From contig OZ025240.1 in assembly GCA_964019155.1 (NCBI GenBank), positions 29,392,083 through 29,456,082 of the forward strand: 64,000 nucleotides of DNA, in the 5' to 3' direction. Below are positions 35,907 through 46,916 of this stretch, piece by piece (the first letter of the stretch is position 1; every line of letters starts with the position of its first letter). The position numbers and the translations under genes were made by a program. The DNA comes from Osedax fenrisi. Its lineage: Eukaryota > Annelida > Polychaeta > Sabellida > Siboglinidae. The notes below the pieces were generated by a model, which was not told the DNA's origin, ran no database searches, and saw only the letters and a list, made by a program, of their open reading frames with translations.

Positions 35907-37431
35907 GATATTAACGATGTATTTAAATCCATTATTGGACAAATTTAAGGTAAAAGAGATCTTAATTATCTCGTTTAATAGTCAGTATTGAATATTCGTA
36001 TGGTTTAAGAGTATAAATATATGTTATTGATTATTGTTGTAGTTAATATATAATTTAATATGATCCACATAGTAGAAATATATTAAGATAATGGATACTA
36101 ATGGTGTAGGTATTCGTTGACAAATAACCGAGTATGGAGCCTTGATAAACAACATTATTGATATTTCGGGGAGATGAGAACTGTATTTACTGAATACATA
36201 ATGAATACATAACGACTATAGGAAAAACATAAATTCAGAGCAGTGTGAAAATATAGATTGATCTATTGTTATTAATATTAATTCGATTAACAAAGGTATT
36301 AAAGAGTAAGGTATAATATTACCAATATTGTACCGAACAAATTGTTAAGGTAACAATTTATGACATTTTATATATTAGTCTTGGATATTATTACAGGAAG
36401 TTTCAGTTGATATAACAGGAAAATAAGATTGTTTGTCGGTATTGGGAATATTTTGTAATGTAATATTTTCTATCTCAAACACCATCACTACTCTAGGTTT
36501 TACTATAAATAATGTATTAGATTACTCAGTACACATATCAAACACTGTCCGCACTGCTAATTATTTCCTGTATAATATAGGCAAGGCTCGCTCTAAGCTA
36601 ACATTTAATTTAACTAAATCATTATTACATTCATTAGTTTGTAGTCGACTTAGATATTGTAATTCGCTTTTAATTAATATTCCGCAAAAATTGATGAAAA
36701 AATTCGATTCAATACAACGTAGAGCTGTTCGCATATTATTTAAGCTAAAGCGTAGTGATTTAACCATATCTATACATTCCATAATGGCGACTCTCGGGTG
36801 TTTGCAGTTTCGAGATTTATGCAAGTTTCGACTTCTATGCATTACTCACAAGGCTATATTTATGGGAGTTCCGTCTTACCTATCGAAGGGACTCATAATT
36901 CGAACAACTACTCGTCCGAGTCGCAAATGTGAGCTGATGAAACTCTCTCTACCGCTTGTCTCATCTATGTATGAAGATGCTGCTTTCACGGTTGCTGCTC
37001 CGAAATACTGGAATAGTCTTCCCGATGAATTACGCACCATGTCATCATTTATGAGTTTTAAATGTCGACTACATACATATATGGTATCATTATAATGTCT
37101 TCTTTTTAAATTTATTATTATTTGCGTAACTATTTATTTGATTTATTATTTCAACTTGACGCACATAAACGTCCATCGTTTTCTGAGTCAATAAACCTTT
37201 CTATTATTATAAAGGTTTTGTTAGTATTCAGTGAAACTTAGTTTTATTGTGATAGTATTCCATTGTTTTATATACAACTTATGGTCCAAGTTTGAGAATA
37301 TGTACGATAATATAGTGAATAGATTAATATGTTGGTAATATATTACTAGTAGTTTGTAAAGAGATAACTGATCTATATTAATTGTGAAAGAAACTATAAT
37401 GATCAGTCGTAGATTAGTAAGTCGGGAGGAT

Positions 37432-37477
<46 letters not shown>

Positions 37478-38263
37478 AATACTTATATTTTAACTATACT
37501 ACGTTTTACCTAAGTTCATTTATTTATGAAAGGTATTGCGGACCTAATGAAATTGTCGTAAGAAACGGCACAAGTTGCCAGATATGCCCTGATTATCAAT
37601 GGCCTGACGATGAGACATCTACCTACTGTTATGCAATCTCTTACACGCATTACGTATGGAAATCTCCAATTACAATAGGTATTACTAGTTGTAGTAATCG
37701 AATCAATTATATGTAACAAATATTAATATAATATGTATAGCATGTGAATTTACATAGTGCAATATACTCAGAATAATTATAAATATATGAGAATATGTGT
37801 ATATAAATGATTTCTTACAGTATACTATATTCTGAATTATTCAATCACCGAAGTGGGAATTGTTCATTTTTATTTTATTATTTATTTTACTTTAAATATT
37901 AAATATAACATTCATTTTCTTTAAAATTATATATAATATGTATTTCAAGATTAATTATAAGTACCCTAACTATGTATTATAAACATACACTTGCAGAACA
38001 TAGAATACACATTTTTATGCAATATTTATTGCACACGAAACTAGCAGACGAGATTATCTCTGTATGTTTTTATACAATTTATATTGTTTGAATCGTTACA
38101 CTCTTTGAAACGTTTTATAAATATTATAAAAAATATTATATTATATAAATTGTTAGAGTTTATAAATACTATATTATAAGTAAAATACTATTCTGTTAAG
38201 TGTATTATTAATGGGCGTATTCGAATAATGCAGTAGTTTATTATCGTTGTTACAAATGTTAGG

Positions 38264-38332
<69 letters not shown>

Positions 38333-40544
38333 TATATACATATATGATATTATATAGGTAATTTTGAAAATATTAATATATCGCTTTGATACACTTATAC
38401 TAAAAATCATACATTATTTATTGAAGAAGTGTATTGTACAAATTTGTATTGTTGAATAAATTTAAATTATATATAATTTATATTACTTTTTTAAATTATA
38501 TAGTTTATCAATTAATATGATATTTAAAAAAAAGATGTAGGGGAAAGTCTCCGATTACCGACCCCCTCCTAATACCGACCCCTCTCATATTTCAGTAAAT
38601 ATAAGAGTTATTAAAAAATCATATATACATGAACTGTTAGTAATTTAATGATAAATATGAATAATTATTTTGTTTAAAAAAATATTTAATCCAACAATTG
38701 TTATTTGATAAAATGTAATATTCTGTTTTTACTTTTTAAATATTTGAATAATTACTTTTTTTAAATCATTGTAAATACTGTATTAATTACAAGAAAACTT
38801 AATACTGCGCATTATATTGTAGATCAATAACATTTTTATAACTAATATAAAAATAATTCAATTTGAATAAATATTAACCAAAATATCTTAATTATAGCAA
38901 CCCATATGATTTTCCTAATACCGACCCCCTAAATTACCCTAATACCGACCCCATGTGATTTATAATATCCAATCAAAATAGATCAGTATTTTACTTTAAA
39001 TTATGTTATAACTTGTTTGTGAATCATTGACATAGATTTAGGATTCATGATTCCAGTTATTTATATACATATTGATTAATAAATAAATATTAAATAATAA
39101 TATATACTATTTTAATATAATTACTATAAAGTTTAAATTTAAATTTAATATTACTATTAAAACATAAATTCAATAAAAAATAATTGCGTGCATTTATAAT
39201 TAATTATATTAATGATTATCTACTATGTTGATTTGATATTATAATACTAAAATTATTTATACCACGATTATTTTAGGGGGTCGGTATTAGGGGATGGGGA
39301 TCGGTATTAGGCACATGTATCCGATTACCGACCCCTCTGTTTATTCTTGTAAATATAATTATATAAAAAATTTAAAATAGCCACATTATTCATTGCCATA
39401 ATATTACTCAAATTACAAAATTTCAAATAAATATATTTACTATTTAATAAGTTATTACAACTAAACATTTAGGGGTCGGTAATCGGGGACTTTCCCCTAT
39501 ATACTGTGTAAACAACATACTGAGAAGCGATATATAAAACCTCTAAAGTCATGTGTGTAATAATTATTACATAATCATGTGTATTATATTATACAGTTTT
39601 ATATTTATAATAAATAGATATGGAACTTATAATTAATCTTGAATGAATGTTATACATGATTTAAAAAAAACTTAATTATATTTTAATATTTTAAAGTAAA
39701 ATAATGTTTGAAAAACAATTAAATGAACAAAAGACTCCACCACTTAATTTACCTCTTTAATTATATATTATTTAAAACTTTCCACATAAATCTATAATGT
39801 AAATATGATTTACTATACGATGATATAAATTCCAATATTTATAAATAATACGTATTATATGGTAACAATAATACCTGATGTATAGTAGTTTAATATATAA
39901 TTATAAAAAAGTATACTTAAATAATAATATATAGGATGTTATATATATCTCCTTAACCATACCGTAGTGGTCGTAATTATATCCGTTAGCGGAATGCTAT
40001 TGTGTCTGTCAACGCTATTATTCTTGGTCAAGCATCGCCACAAGACCCTTATCAAGGCCACGGGTATATCGTTAAGTCTGATAGTATTACTGGGTGTATT
40101 CATAACGTATCCTACCGCTCTTCTGATGATGGCTCCCCCTAGTCACGTGGTATGCAATATCGCTTCACTAGGCCTCCATCTTGGATTCTGTATCACCTAT
40201 TCATCTCTTCTTATGGTTTTTATATATATTTATATATATATATAATTACTAATATGTAATAGAAAAAAAACTAGTTGTATATATATATATATAAATATAT
40301 ATATACAATGTTATCTGTATATATGTATATAATATATTAGATTAATATTTATTATTTTTCAGAAAACCAATAGAATTTATAGAATTTTTAAATCAGCTAA
40401 AATATCGGCCCAAATACCTAAATTCATTAATCATTCTACAATAATCATGTTTACGTGCTTATTAACGATGATTCAGGTTTTTAATGAAATATTATAATAT
40501 TAATCATATGAATAATAAATTATTAATATACATAATACCTAATA

Positions 40545-40616
<72 letters not shown>

Positions 40617-41780
40617 GGATATGCCATACCTTCCTGATATTTGGTTTTGAGAGGGTCTAAGATTTATATTTTATAGTTATTATATAGATATATAAAATAA
40701 AAATGTAATACGAAATTGGATCAGATACATGTATGCGTCATGTACCCCATAATGATATGGATACTATGATACGAAGCATAGTCTACATCGCCTATACTAC
40801 AGTTAACATAACACCTACATAGGTAACCATAGTAACAGTAACTACGATAGTCGTACCTATACTTACACGGCTGAGGATGCCCGTACCTACAGAGAAATTC
40901 GTGGAGTTAATGTGCGACCTACCCCTGGAGACATTCGTGCCACCCCTAGGATTCAATATCGTACTGATACTATTCTGCTGGTATTAATTCATTATTATAG
41001 TATCGTAGTCGAGCATATGTATTTATTAAGTATCTAGATAATATATATATATATATATATAATGCATACTAATATGTAGAATGTAAAACAAATACATTGT
41101 ATCTATTGTAATTTAAATTTCAAAATATAATATTATTTGTTAATCTAAAAATAAAACGATAAAGATATAATTGAATTCTATTTATAGTTAATTAATAGTG
41201 TATTATAATCAATTTACTAAAGTTAATATTTAAATTTCAACAAGTTTTAATTTTATTTAATTAACTGAGTTTCATTAATGTTAAATTATATTTAATGATG
41301 AATTATAAATAAATTAATAATTAAATATGATTTTACAATAATGTAATTATTGAATATATAACTATATAGTTAACTTTAATATGATATATAAATATATTTC
41401 AACTATTTTTATATATATATAATTATCTATATTAAAAGTAAGTTATTTGTATATGTTATTTTAAAATGATGCAATTATTATTATAATTTTTAATTTAAAG
41501 GCTAGATAATATCGTTATATTTACAAATATATTGAAATAGTGTTTACGCGGTAAAAACAAGAAAACTCCCTGACAATTTTAACGAATCAAAGTTAATATT
41601 TCTTCACGTTCTCGCTACATGGTTTCTATGGATGGCTTTCCTACCAACATATTTCGCTGCTGATGATTCTAGACAAATAGCTGGTCTCTTGGCTATGTTG
41701 CTATTGATTAATGGAACGTTGACTACTCTATGTTTACATGCTCCCAAGGTTTACTACTAGAAAATGGTATCTATATATTG

Positions 41781-41825
<45 letters not shown>

Positions 41826-43135
41826 GTATTTCTAGAGTATCGATATTAAGAATTTGTATTAAAGTAATTAATAATAACTTTAAATAATTTTATTAATATC
41901 TGAAATATACATATAAATTTATATAAAAATCACAGATACTGATAATATAATTGACATTTTCAACTTATTTAAATTTAAAGTTAATTATTAAAATTAGTAT
42001 TGTAATATACACTATTCATAAGTTTTTAAAATGTAATGTTTACTAGTTACATTAAATGTAATGTTTATGTTATATTTACAATAAAGTTTAATATCAACAG
42101 TAATTGTATATTTATATATTAATATATAAATAATTATTAATTTATTATTTTATTATTTTGTTAAAAATAGATAAATAAATTAATTAATATAAATTGATGC
42201 ATATATAATATTAAGATTTTAAATAATGAATGCTAAATACAAATTATAAATATTATTAAATACTTATAAAGATGCGACCTCTGAAATTTGTGTTTCAATT
42301 ATATAATATTACCAAAATACAAAATATTCTTTTTAGATTGACATAAAAATCATGTTTTTACGTGAAATTTAAATACATCATTTAAATAAATTATACTAAT
42401 AATAACATAAATATAATATCGTTTTTAGAATTTTCAAAGTACAAATAAATAATATTATATATAAATTGACATAACTCATTTATACTCATCTTTAAATTAG
42501 TTAACATTTAAATATAATTTATATTATATATAATTACACAATATTTGTATTTTTTTAATTTAATAATTAGTAAAGTTTAAAATATTCATAATGTTATCGT
42601 TTATTTTCAAAATAATAATAATCTATTAGTTAAATATAATTTATATTAAATATTTTCTTTCATAATCTATGAAAAATGCAATTATTACAGATCTTTATAA
42701 TATCTATCATTATGTTAAATATTATATTAAATAGATACATAAAAAATAAGTTAATTTACTTTTATAACACAATTTTTATATTTTTTATTAAATACATGTA
42801 AAAACTATGTATAGAACATAGGTCGCACATACCATTAATACAAAAAGAATAATAAAATATGTATATAATTTATATTAATATTACTAAATGAAAAGAAAAC
42901 AATTGTAGTATCAAAATAAGTTTGAAATATAAATATAAGTATATCAAAATAATAATTATATAATGGTTAATTATAATTATAATATAATTATTAATTATAA
43001 TTATCAGACAACGTTAATAAAAAATAATAATTAATATTAAAATTTAATATTTAAAAATATAAAACTTGAAACTAAACATTTTAACTTCTGTATTACCAAC
43101 GTTATTTGCGAACAACAAATAAAAACATTACATGT

Positions 43136-43180
<45 letters not shown>

Positions 43181-43363
43181 AATCATCTCATTTATGAGGC
43201 TGAAGTATTGTATATATTTGAATCATGTGTAATAATGTAATTAATACTATACTATATAATAATATGCATTATAACCATGTAGATATACGCTACGATATAC
43301 GTAGAGGAGGCAGATATGAATACTAATAAGATCGGGTATTCGCAATCAACAAGAAGTACTTGA
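27744..43363 (+). CDS. Metabotropic-glutamate-receptor-like class C GPCR gene, 13 exons, 5' end not found
   Basis: Exons 27744-27896, 28334-28480, 29961-30104, 31234-31355, 31568-31719, 32587-32711, 34263-34456, 37533-37678, 39935-40215, 40363-40476, 40823-40980, 41541-41748 and 43283-43363 sum to 2025 nt: 674 residues plus TGA, all GT/AG and in phase. The order is ligand-binding lobe, cysteine-rich linker (PTSICATDC, CCWECRYCG, CQICPDYQWPDDET), then seven helices with the family motifs KTNRIYRIF and TRKLPDNFNESK. The extracellular Cys pair (VVCNIASL, ELMCDLP) is present. Equivalents of mGluR1 Asp208 (PSDNYQAQ), Tyr236 (GSYGEN) and Asp318 (CSDG) are kept; the Lys409 position appears lost (YASLFSVP), so the ligand may not be glutamate. 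The cytoplasmic tail is very short. Signal peptide and roughly the first 200 residues are missing. Confidence 0.88.
28334..28480 (+). CDS. Class C GPCR exon (GICIAYT)
   Basis: Phase 0 to 0, 49 codons. ANERGICIAYTAKIH and SNVIVLFMQ match the second lobe strand-helix-strand of mGluRs. Confidence 0.85.
29961..30104 (+). CDS. Class C GPCR exon (FICSDG)
   Basis: Phase 0 to 0, 48 codons. LIFICSDGIFDIYFD aligns with the mGluR GSDGW block; AIGTFFIS is the strand before the next exon. Confidence 0.8.
31234..31355 (+). CDS. Class C GPCR exon (DWYRLTFEDHFQC)
   Basis: Phase 0 to 2. NNQTDWYRLTFEDHFQC corresponds to the mGluR NPWFxEFWExxFxC segment. Acceptor AATTAG, donor GTTTTA. Confidence 0.82.
31568..31719 (+). 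CDS. Class C GPCR exon (ALHIYYNEYCPG)
   Basis: Phase 2 to 1. VPTLKIIEALHIYYNEYCPG matches the AxAxALHxMHxxLCPG helix of mGluRs. The conserved K of the preceding mGluR segment is not seen. Confidence 0.82.
31770..32490 (-). mobile_element. LINE reverse-transcriptase fragment in a receptor intron, antisense
   Basis: Reading the minus strand: IIYFDFKKAFDKVSH (RT motif), GVPQG-like near 32165, LFVDDTKIH (catalytic box), then VIKTCDTHKYLGIQFDKY. Frames are broken several times. The piece is decayed and opposite to the host gene. A TA microsatellite borders its 3' side at 31723-31770. Confidence 0.75.
32587..32711 (+). CDS. Class C GPCR exon (end of ligand domain)
   Basis: Phase 1 to 0, 41 whole codons. 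VFNGHYSRDYIIKCSEK and ALKKYNIQQLQ match the GRYNIxNxQ end of the mGluR ligand domain. Most of it is copied 271 bp downstream. Confidence 0.8.
32601..33142 (+). repeat. 271-bp tandem duplication covering most of an exon
   Basis: 32601-32871 is repeated at 32872-33142 with few changes. The second copy keeps the exon body but not its acceptor or first 14 bases, and its donor border is CAA|GTTATA instead of CAG|GTTATA. It would therefore be skipped by splicing. Confidence 0.9.
34263..34456 (+). CDS. Class C GPCR exon (start of cysteine-rich linker)
   Basis: Phase 0 to 2. VIVIGTWDMERMGLRFND, NIPPTSICATDC and CCWEC fit the mGluR sequence from VGxW to CCWxC. Confidence 0.9.
35200..35856. mobile_element. 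hAT-like MITE with 8-bp target duplication
   Basis: Ends CAGAGCTGGGTA and inverted CAGAGCTAGGTA. The flanks AATATAAC (35192-35199) and AATATAAT (35857-35864) match at 7 of 8. The inside is non-coding with many AGATACAAAT-like words. It lies in a receptor intron. Confidence 0.85.
36430..37210 (+). mobile_element. 5'-truncated LINE in a receptor intron
   Basis: Carries the C-terminal part of a CR1/Jockey-type reverse transcriptase followed by a 3' UTR with GACG-CACATAAA-CGTC stem-loop and GAGTCAATAAACC. The 5' end is truncated within the reverse transcriptase. Confidence 0.8.
36433..37095 (+). pseudogene. LINE ORF2 C-terminal fragment
   Basis: A 220-aa open fragment: SVHISNTVRTANYFLYNIGK, CSRLRYCNSLLINIPQK, IQRRAVRILFKLKR and a final AAPKYWNSLPDELRTMSSF. 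It lacks the catalytic part, so it has no enzyme activity. It remains open, unlike the other fragments, and is noticeably less AT-rich, so it is a younger insertion. Confidence 0.82.
37533..37678 (+). CDS. Class C GPCR exon (cysteine-rich linker)
   Basis: Phase 2 to 1. RYCGPNEIVVRNGTSCQICP, DYQWPDDETSTYC and YVWKSPI match the second half of the mGluR linker before helix 1. Confidence 0.9.
38270..38330. repeat. TA microsatellite
   Basis: About 60 bp of TA dinucleotides in the receptor intron. Confidence 0.9.
38540..39497. mobile_element. TA-flanked MITE with self-echoing termini, 958 bp
   Basis: Ends GGGGAAAGTCTCCGATTACC and inverted GGGGAAAGTCCCCGATTACC, continuing CGACCCC: 26-27 bp with one mismatch, flanked by TA on both sides. 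The terminal word (C)CTAATACCGACCCC is repeated inside at about 38568, 38912 and 38931, and inverted at about 39277 and 39300, with CCGATTACCGACCCCT near 39321. Non-coding. TA target choice suggests the Tc1/mariner/pogo group. Confidence 0.82.
39935..40215 (+). CDS. Class C GPCR exon (helices 1-3)
   Basis: Phase 1 to 0, 93 whole codons. VVVVIISVSGMLLCLSTLLF, KHRHKTLIKATG, ISLSLIVLLGVFITYP, then HVVCNIASLGLHLGF and ITYSSLLM. The Cys before helix 3 is the conserved disulfide partner. GC content is clearly higher than in the ligand-domain exons. Confidence 0.92.
40363..40476 (+). CDS. Class C GPCR exon (intracellular loop 2, helix 4)
   Basis: Phase 0 to 0. KTNRIYRIFKSAK is the signature second intracellular loop; STIIMFTCLLTMIQ is helix 4. 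Confidence 0.92.
40551..40616. repeat. TA microsatellite
   Basis: About 65 bp of TA dinucleotides between two receptor exons. Confidence 0.9.
40823..40980 (+). CDS. Class C GPCR exon (extracellular loop 2, helix 5)
   Basis: Phase 0 to 2. TEKFVELMCDLPLE holds the second disulfide Cys; PPLGFNIVLILFC is helix 5. Confidence 0.88.
41541..41748 (+). CDS. Class C GPCR exon (loop 3, helices 6-7)
   Basis: Phase 2 to 0. VYAVKTRKLPDNFNESKLIF is the highly conserved third loop; ATWFLWMAFLPTYF is helix 6; LLLINGTLTTLCLHAPK is helix 7. Confidence 0.93.
43283..43363 (+). CDS. Class C GPCR last exon
   Basis: Phase 0, 26 codons and TGA. IYATIYVEEADMNTNK takes the place of the usual VYIILFxPExN, then a Ser/Thr end (GYSQSTRST). 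It is the least certain join because the sequence is short, but borders and phase agree. Confidence 0.7.
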   Translation: MYATIYVEEADMNTNKIGYSQSTRST

Positions 43364-43891
43364 GTATCAAACCAGTGGATATATCAATTGTATTATAAAT
43401 ATATATATGTTGTCGAGAACATTTAAATATGCATTCACCATGCATAGCTTGATAACTCTAAATCGTGTTCGATGTGGTTAAAATGTAATTTTATTAATAT
43501 ATATATATATATATATATTATTGACGTAATTATAATTTATTTTTAATTTAATCAGTTATTGCATTTGTAGTTATTATTGTATAATTAAGTGTATTATAAT
43601 TATAGTAATTTTAAAACTATATATATATATATATTAGTGAAATAAAATTAATATAATAGTAGTAATAGTAGTAGTAATATTATTTATGTATACACAAAGA
43701 TTAATATAACATTCTACAATGTGTTTTACTGTTTGTCGAACAGTTTACAGGTGTGGGTTCCCGTATAATTTAACGATCATCCGTAAAAATAATATAATAA
43801 AATAACATTCTTAAATATAATAATAATATAATAATAATATAATAACACGATTACATTTCAAAGAGATAAGTGGTATTTTAGTGGGGAAAGT

Positions 43892-46800
43892 TTAAACGTT
43901 AAATAGCTCCTTGAGTTTATATTTGAAAGTGGTTATTGACATATATTCTTTGCGTATGGATTGGGGAAGTTTATTCCAGAGAGTTGCACCTATCCAGCTA
44001 AATCGTTTGTTACCGTACTTTCGTAGTCGTGTAGTCGGTATGTCAAGTCTATATGTTTGTCTTAGTTGTCTGTTAGTGGTTTGTTTGTGAAGTAAAGTAT
44101 GTAAATTATGAGGTTGAATTGTTTTTGTAGTTTTGTAAAGTATAGTTAGTAGTTTAATGTTGATGTTGTCAATTGTAGGTAGCCAGTTTAGTGAGTTCCG
44201 TAAGTTCGTAATGCTAGTAGTGTAATCTGTGTTTTTTAGATTAAAAATAATTCTAGTAGTTCTATTTACTAATCGGTCAATATTGTTAGTAACTTTTTTG
44301 TTTTCTCCGGCTAGTAAAGAGTTACAGTATAGTAATCTAGACATTATCAGTGAATTTGATAGAATTATAGCTGTTTGTTTGGTTAAGTATGGTCTTAGTT
44401 TTTTTAAATTATATATATGAAAGGAAGAAGTTTGTTTACTTTTACTGATATGTTTAGTAAAGTCGAGTTTGTTAGTAAAGTGGAAACCTAAGTATTTTGT
44501 ATTTTCAGTCGGTATTATATTTAAGTTATTTATATTTATTAGTGGAACTGTAGTATTGATCGTGGAATTGGTTATAAAGTTGATGAGTTCAGTTTTTGTT
44601 GGATTTAGTAATACATTATTTTTTGTAAGCCAAATTTGCAGTGAGGTTAAACATGATTGTAAGTTAATTGAGTGAATGAATTGGGCGTGTAATTTTATGT
44701 CGTCAGGGTAAAAATTATAGTTCACGTCAGTAGTTTGTTGAGTGGAAGTAAATAAATGGAAAATAGTATGGGAGAAAGAGTGGAACAATGTGGGACTCCA
44801 TATTTAATAGCATAAGGTTGTGACAATGTTTCGTTTATTTTAATAGAAAAACTCCGACCCCGGATAAAATTTGAAAACCATTTGATAGGTACCTTCCCAT
44901 ACCGATAGATCTAAGTCTTTCTACTATAATGTCAAAGTCGATAGTGTCAAAAGCGGCAGATAAGTCCAGTAGTATCAGTTGTATCGGTAAGTTGCTGTCT
45001 AGTGATTTGTCGTCAAAGAGTGATAGTAGTGTCGTTTCTGTAGTGTGATTATTGCGCAATGCGTTTTGTCTTCTGTCTAGTATTTAGTCGTAAGTATTTA
45101 AGTATGATATTATTTGTTTGTTTACAATTTTTTTCTAGAATTTTAGAAATTAATGGAAGTTGAGATACTGGTCTATAATTACTCAGTACTTTAACATCTA
45201 AATCTGGTTTTTTTAAGTAAGGATTGATAATTGCGTATTTTAAATTGTTGGGTATTTCATCAGTCATTAATGAAGTATCAATTATCTTTTTATAAATGGA
45301 GCTAGTGTAGAAGCCAGTATTTTAGTCATTTTCAGTGGAATAGGGTCAGAAGGAGATGTTGTCTTTGCTGTAATAATTAAGTTATAGATATCAATTATAG
45401 TAGGTCGTTCAAATTCTGTAAATATGTGTTTGCAGGTTGTAGTTAGGATTGTCGTATCAGTTGGTAGTAATTGTCGTTGTAAATCTAGATTATAGCAAAG
45501 TTTTTCTACTTTTTCAGAGAAAAAATCACTAAATCTAGTGCAGAGTGTTTTATCTAGATTTATAGTGGGAAGACTTATTTTATTTTTCTTGCCTAAAAGT
45601 GTTTTGGTAATGTTGAATAGTTTCTTGTAGTCATGTTGTGAATGGTTTATTTTGTTTTTAATGTAGTCTGTTTTGGTTTGATTTAAAAGTGTTCTGTAAG
45701 TGTATCTGGATTTCTGCAGTTGAGTTCGGTTAATTATTGTTGGGTGTTTTAAATATTTCTTATTTTGAGTTCTAAAAATATGTTTCAATTTCCCTAGATC
45801 TGAGTTAAACCAGAGCTGGTTATCGTGTTTGGTTAAGTAGTTAGTTTTAAGTGGTGCATGTTTGTTGAGTAAGTCTGTTAGTAATTCAGTTAGTGAGTAG
45901 GCTGTTAAGTAACATGAAATAACTGATTTATTTATATCGTTTTTAAAGTCATCATAGTTTATTTGTTTGATGTTTCTGTATGTGATTGTTGTTCGTTTAG
46001 GTGTAGTGTATGGCATTGTAATGGTGAAATCAATGGAATAATGGTCAGTAAGTAAAGTATGTCTGATAGGGGTTTTGTTTAACAGTTTAGAGTCAGTGAA
46101 GGTTAGAATTAAGTCAAGAGTATTTCTATGAATGTGCGTTGGGAAGTTTACATGTTGAGTGAGGTTTAATTCATTGTAAGTCATTTTGAATTTATAGTGA
46201 TGTAGTAAGTCCGTATTTACGTGAAAGTTAAAATCTCAAAGTATTAAAAGATTTTCGGTAGAGTGGTCATGTATAAATCAGTAAAGTCAGTAATGAAGGA
46301 ACGGTAATCATTATTTGGTGGTCTATATATCAGAAGTAGGGACAGTGAAAGATTATTATGTTTTATTTTTGTAAGTAGTAAGTCACAGTTATTCGATTGG
46401 TAGACTTTGGATGATGTGACGATAATGTATTTTTGTATTAACAAATCAACACCACCGGCATTTCTTCCATCATCTCTATTTTTTGATATCATAGTGTAAC
46501 CTAAATTTTCAAGTTCGGCAGGGATTATTTTATTTTTAGCATTCAGCCAAGTTTCAGTCAAAGCTATAATATTGTAAGGTTTACTAGATATGTATGAAAT
46601 TATTAAGTCAATATTTTTTGATATAGATCTAGCATTTATCAGTATGGTCAGTAAGTTTGCATTGGATGATAGTCATGTCGTTTTGTTCGTAGTTTTTGTT
46701 TGATATAATTTAAATGAATTTAGGGAATTTTGCCATTCAATATTGTGTGTGTCAGTCGGTATCAGTGGTTTGTTTTTCCAGTCAGTCGTGTTGTCAGTAC

Positions 46801-46900
46801 GTCTAAGTTGTAATTCGTAGGTTTCATTCTCTAGATTTTAAACGCATTTGAAACCATCCAGTTTCCCAGATTTAACTGCATGGTATTAATGTTTTTTTGG
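43892..46900 (-). pseudogene. LINE ORF2, endonuclease-reverse transcriptase, disrupted
   Basis: Read on the minus strand: LTILINARSIS, IIALTETWL, GRNAGGVDLLI, then LIL-stop-DFNFHVNTD (a TGA replaces the glycine of the GDFN motif), TDHYSIDF (endonuclease end), NYRPVSQLPLISKILEK, LILLDLSAAFDTID, YPDDIKLHAQF (the catalytic box has PDD instead of ADD), NTKYLGFHF, YCNSLLAG, RTTRIIFNLK and WIGATLWNKLPQSIR. At least two frameshifts lie between about 45300 and 44800. The order is that of CR1/L2-type elements. No functional product is expected. Confidence 0.87.
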
Positions 46901-46916
46901 CGGATCTGAATAGGTG

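Noticed and set aside
36561..36842. 93-codon minus-strand frame
   Set aside because: It is antisense to the LINE ORF2 fragment, which has the recognisable motifs.
37384..37716. 110-codon frame beginning before the cysteine-rich exon
   Set aside because: Its first half is a TA microsatellite. Only the 37533-37678 exon inside it matches the receptor family.
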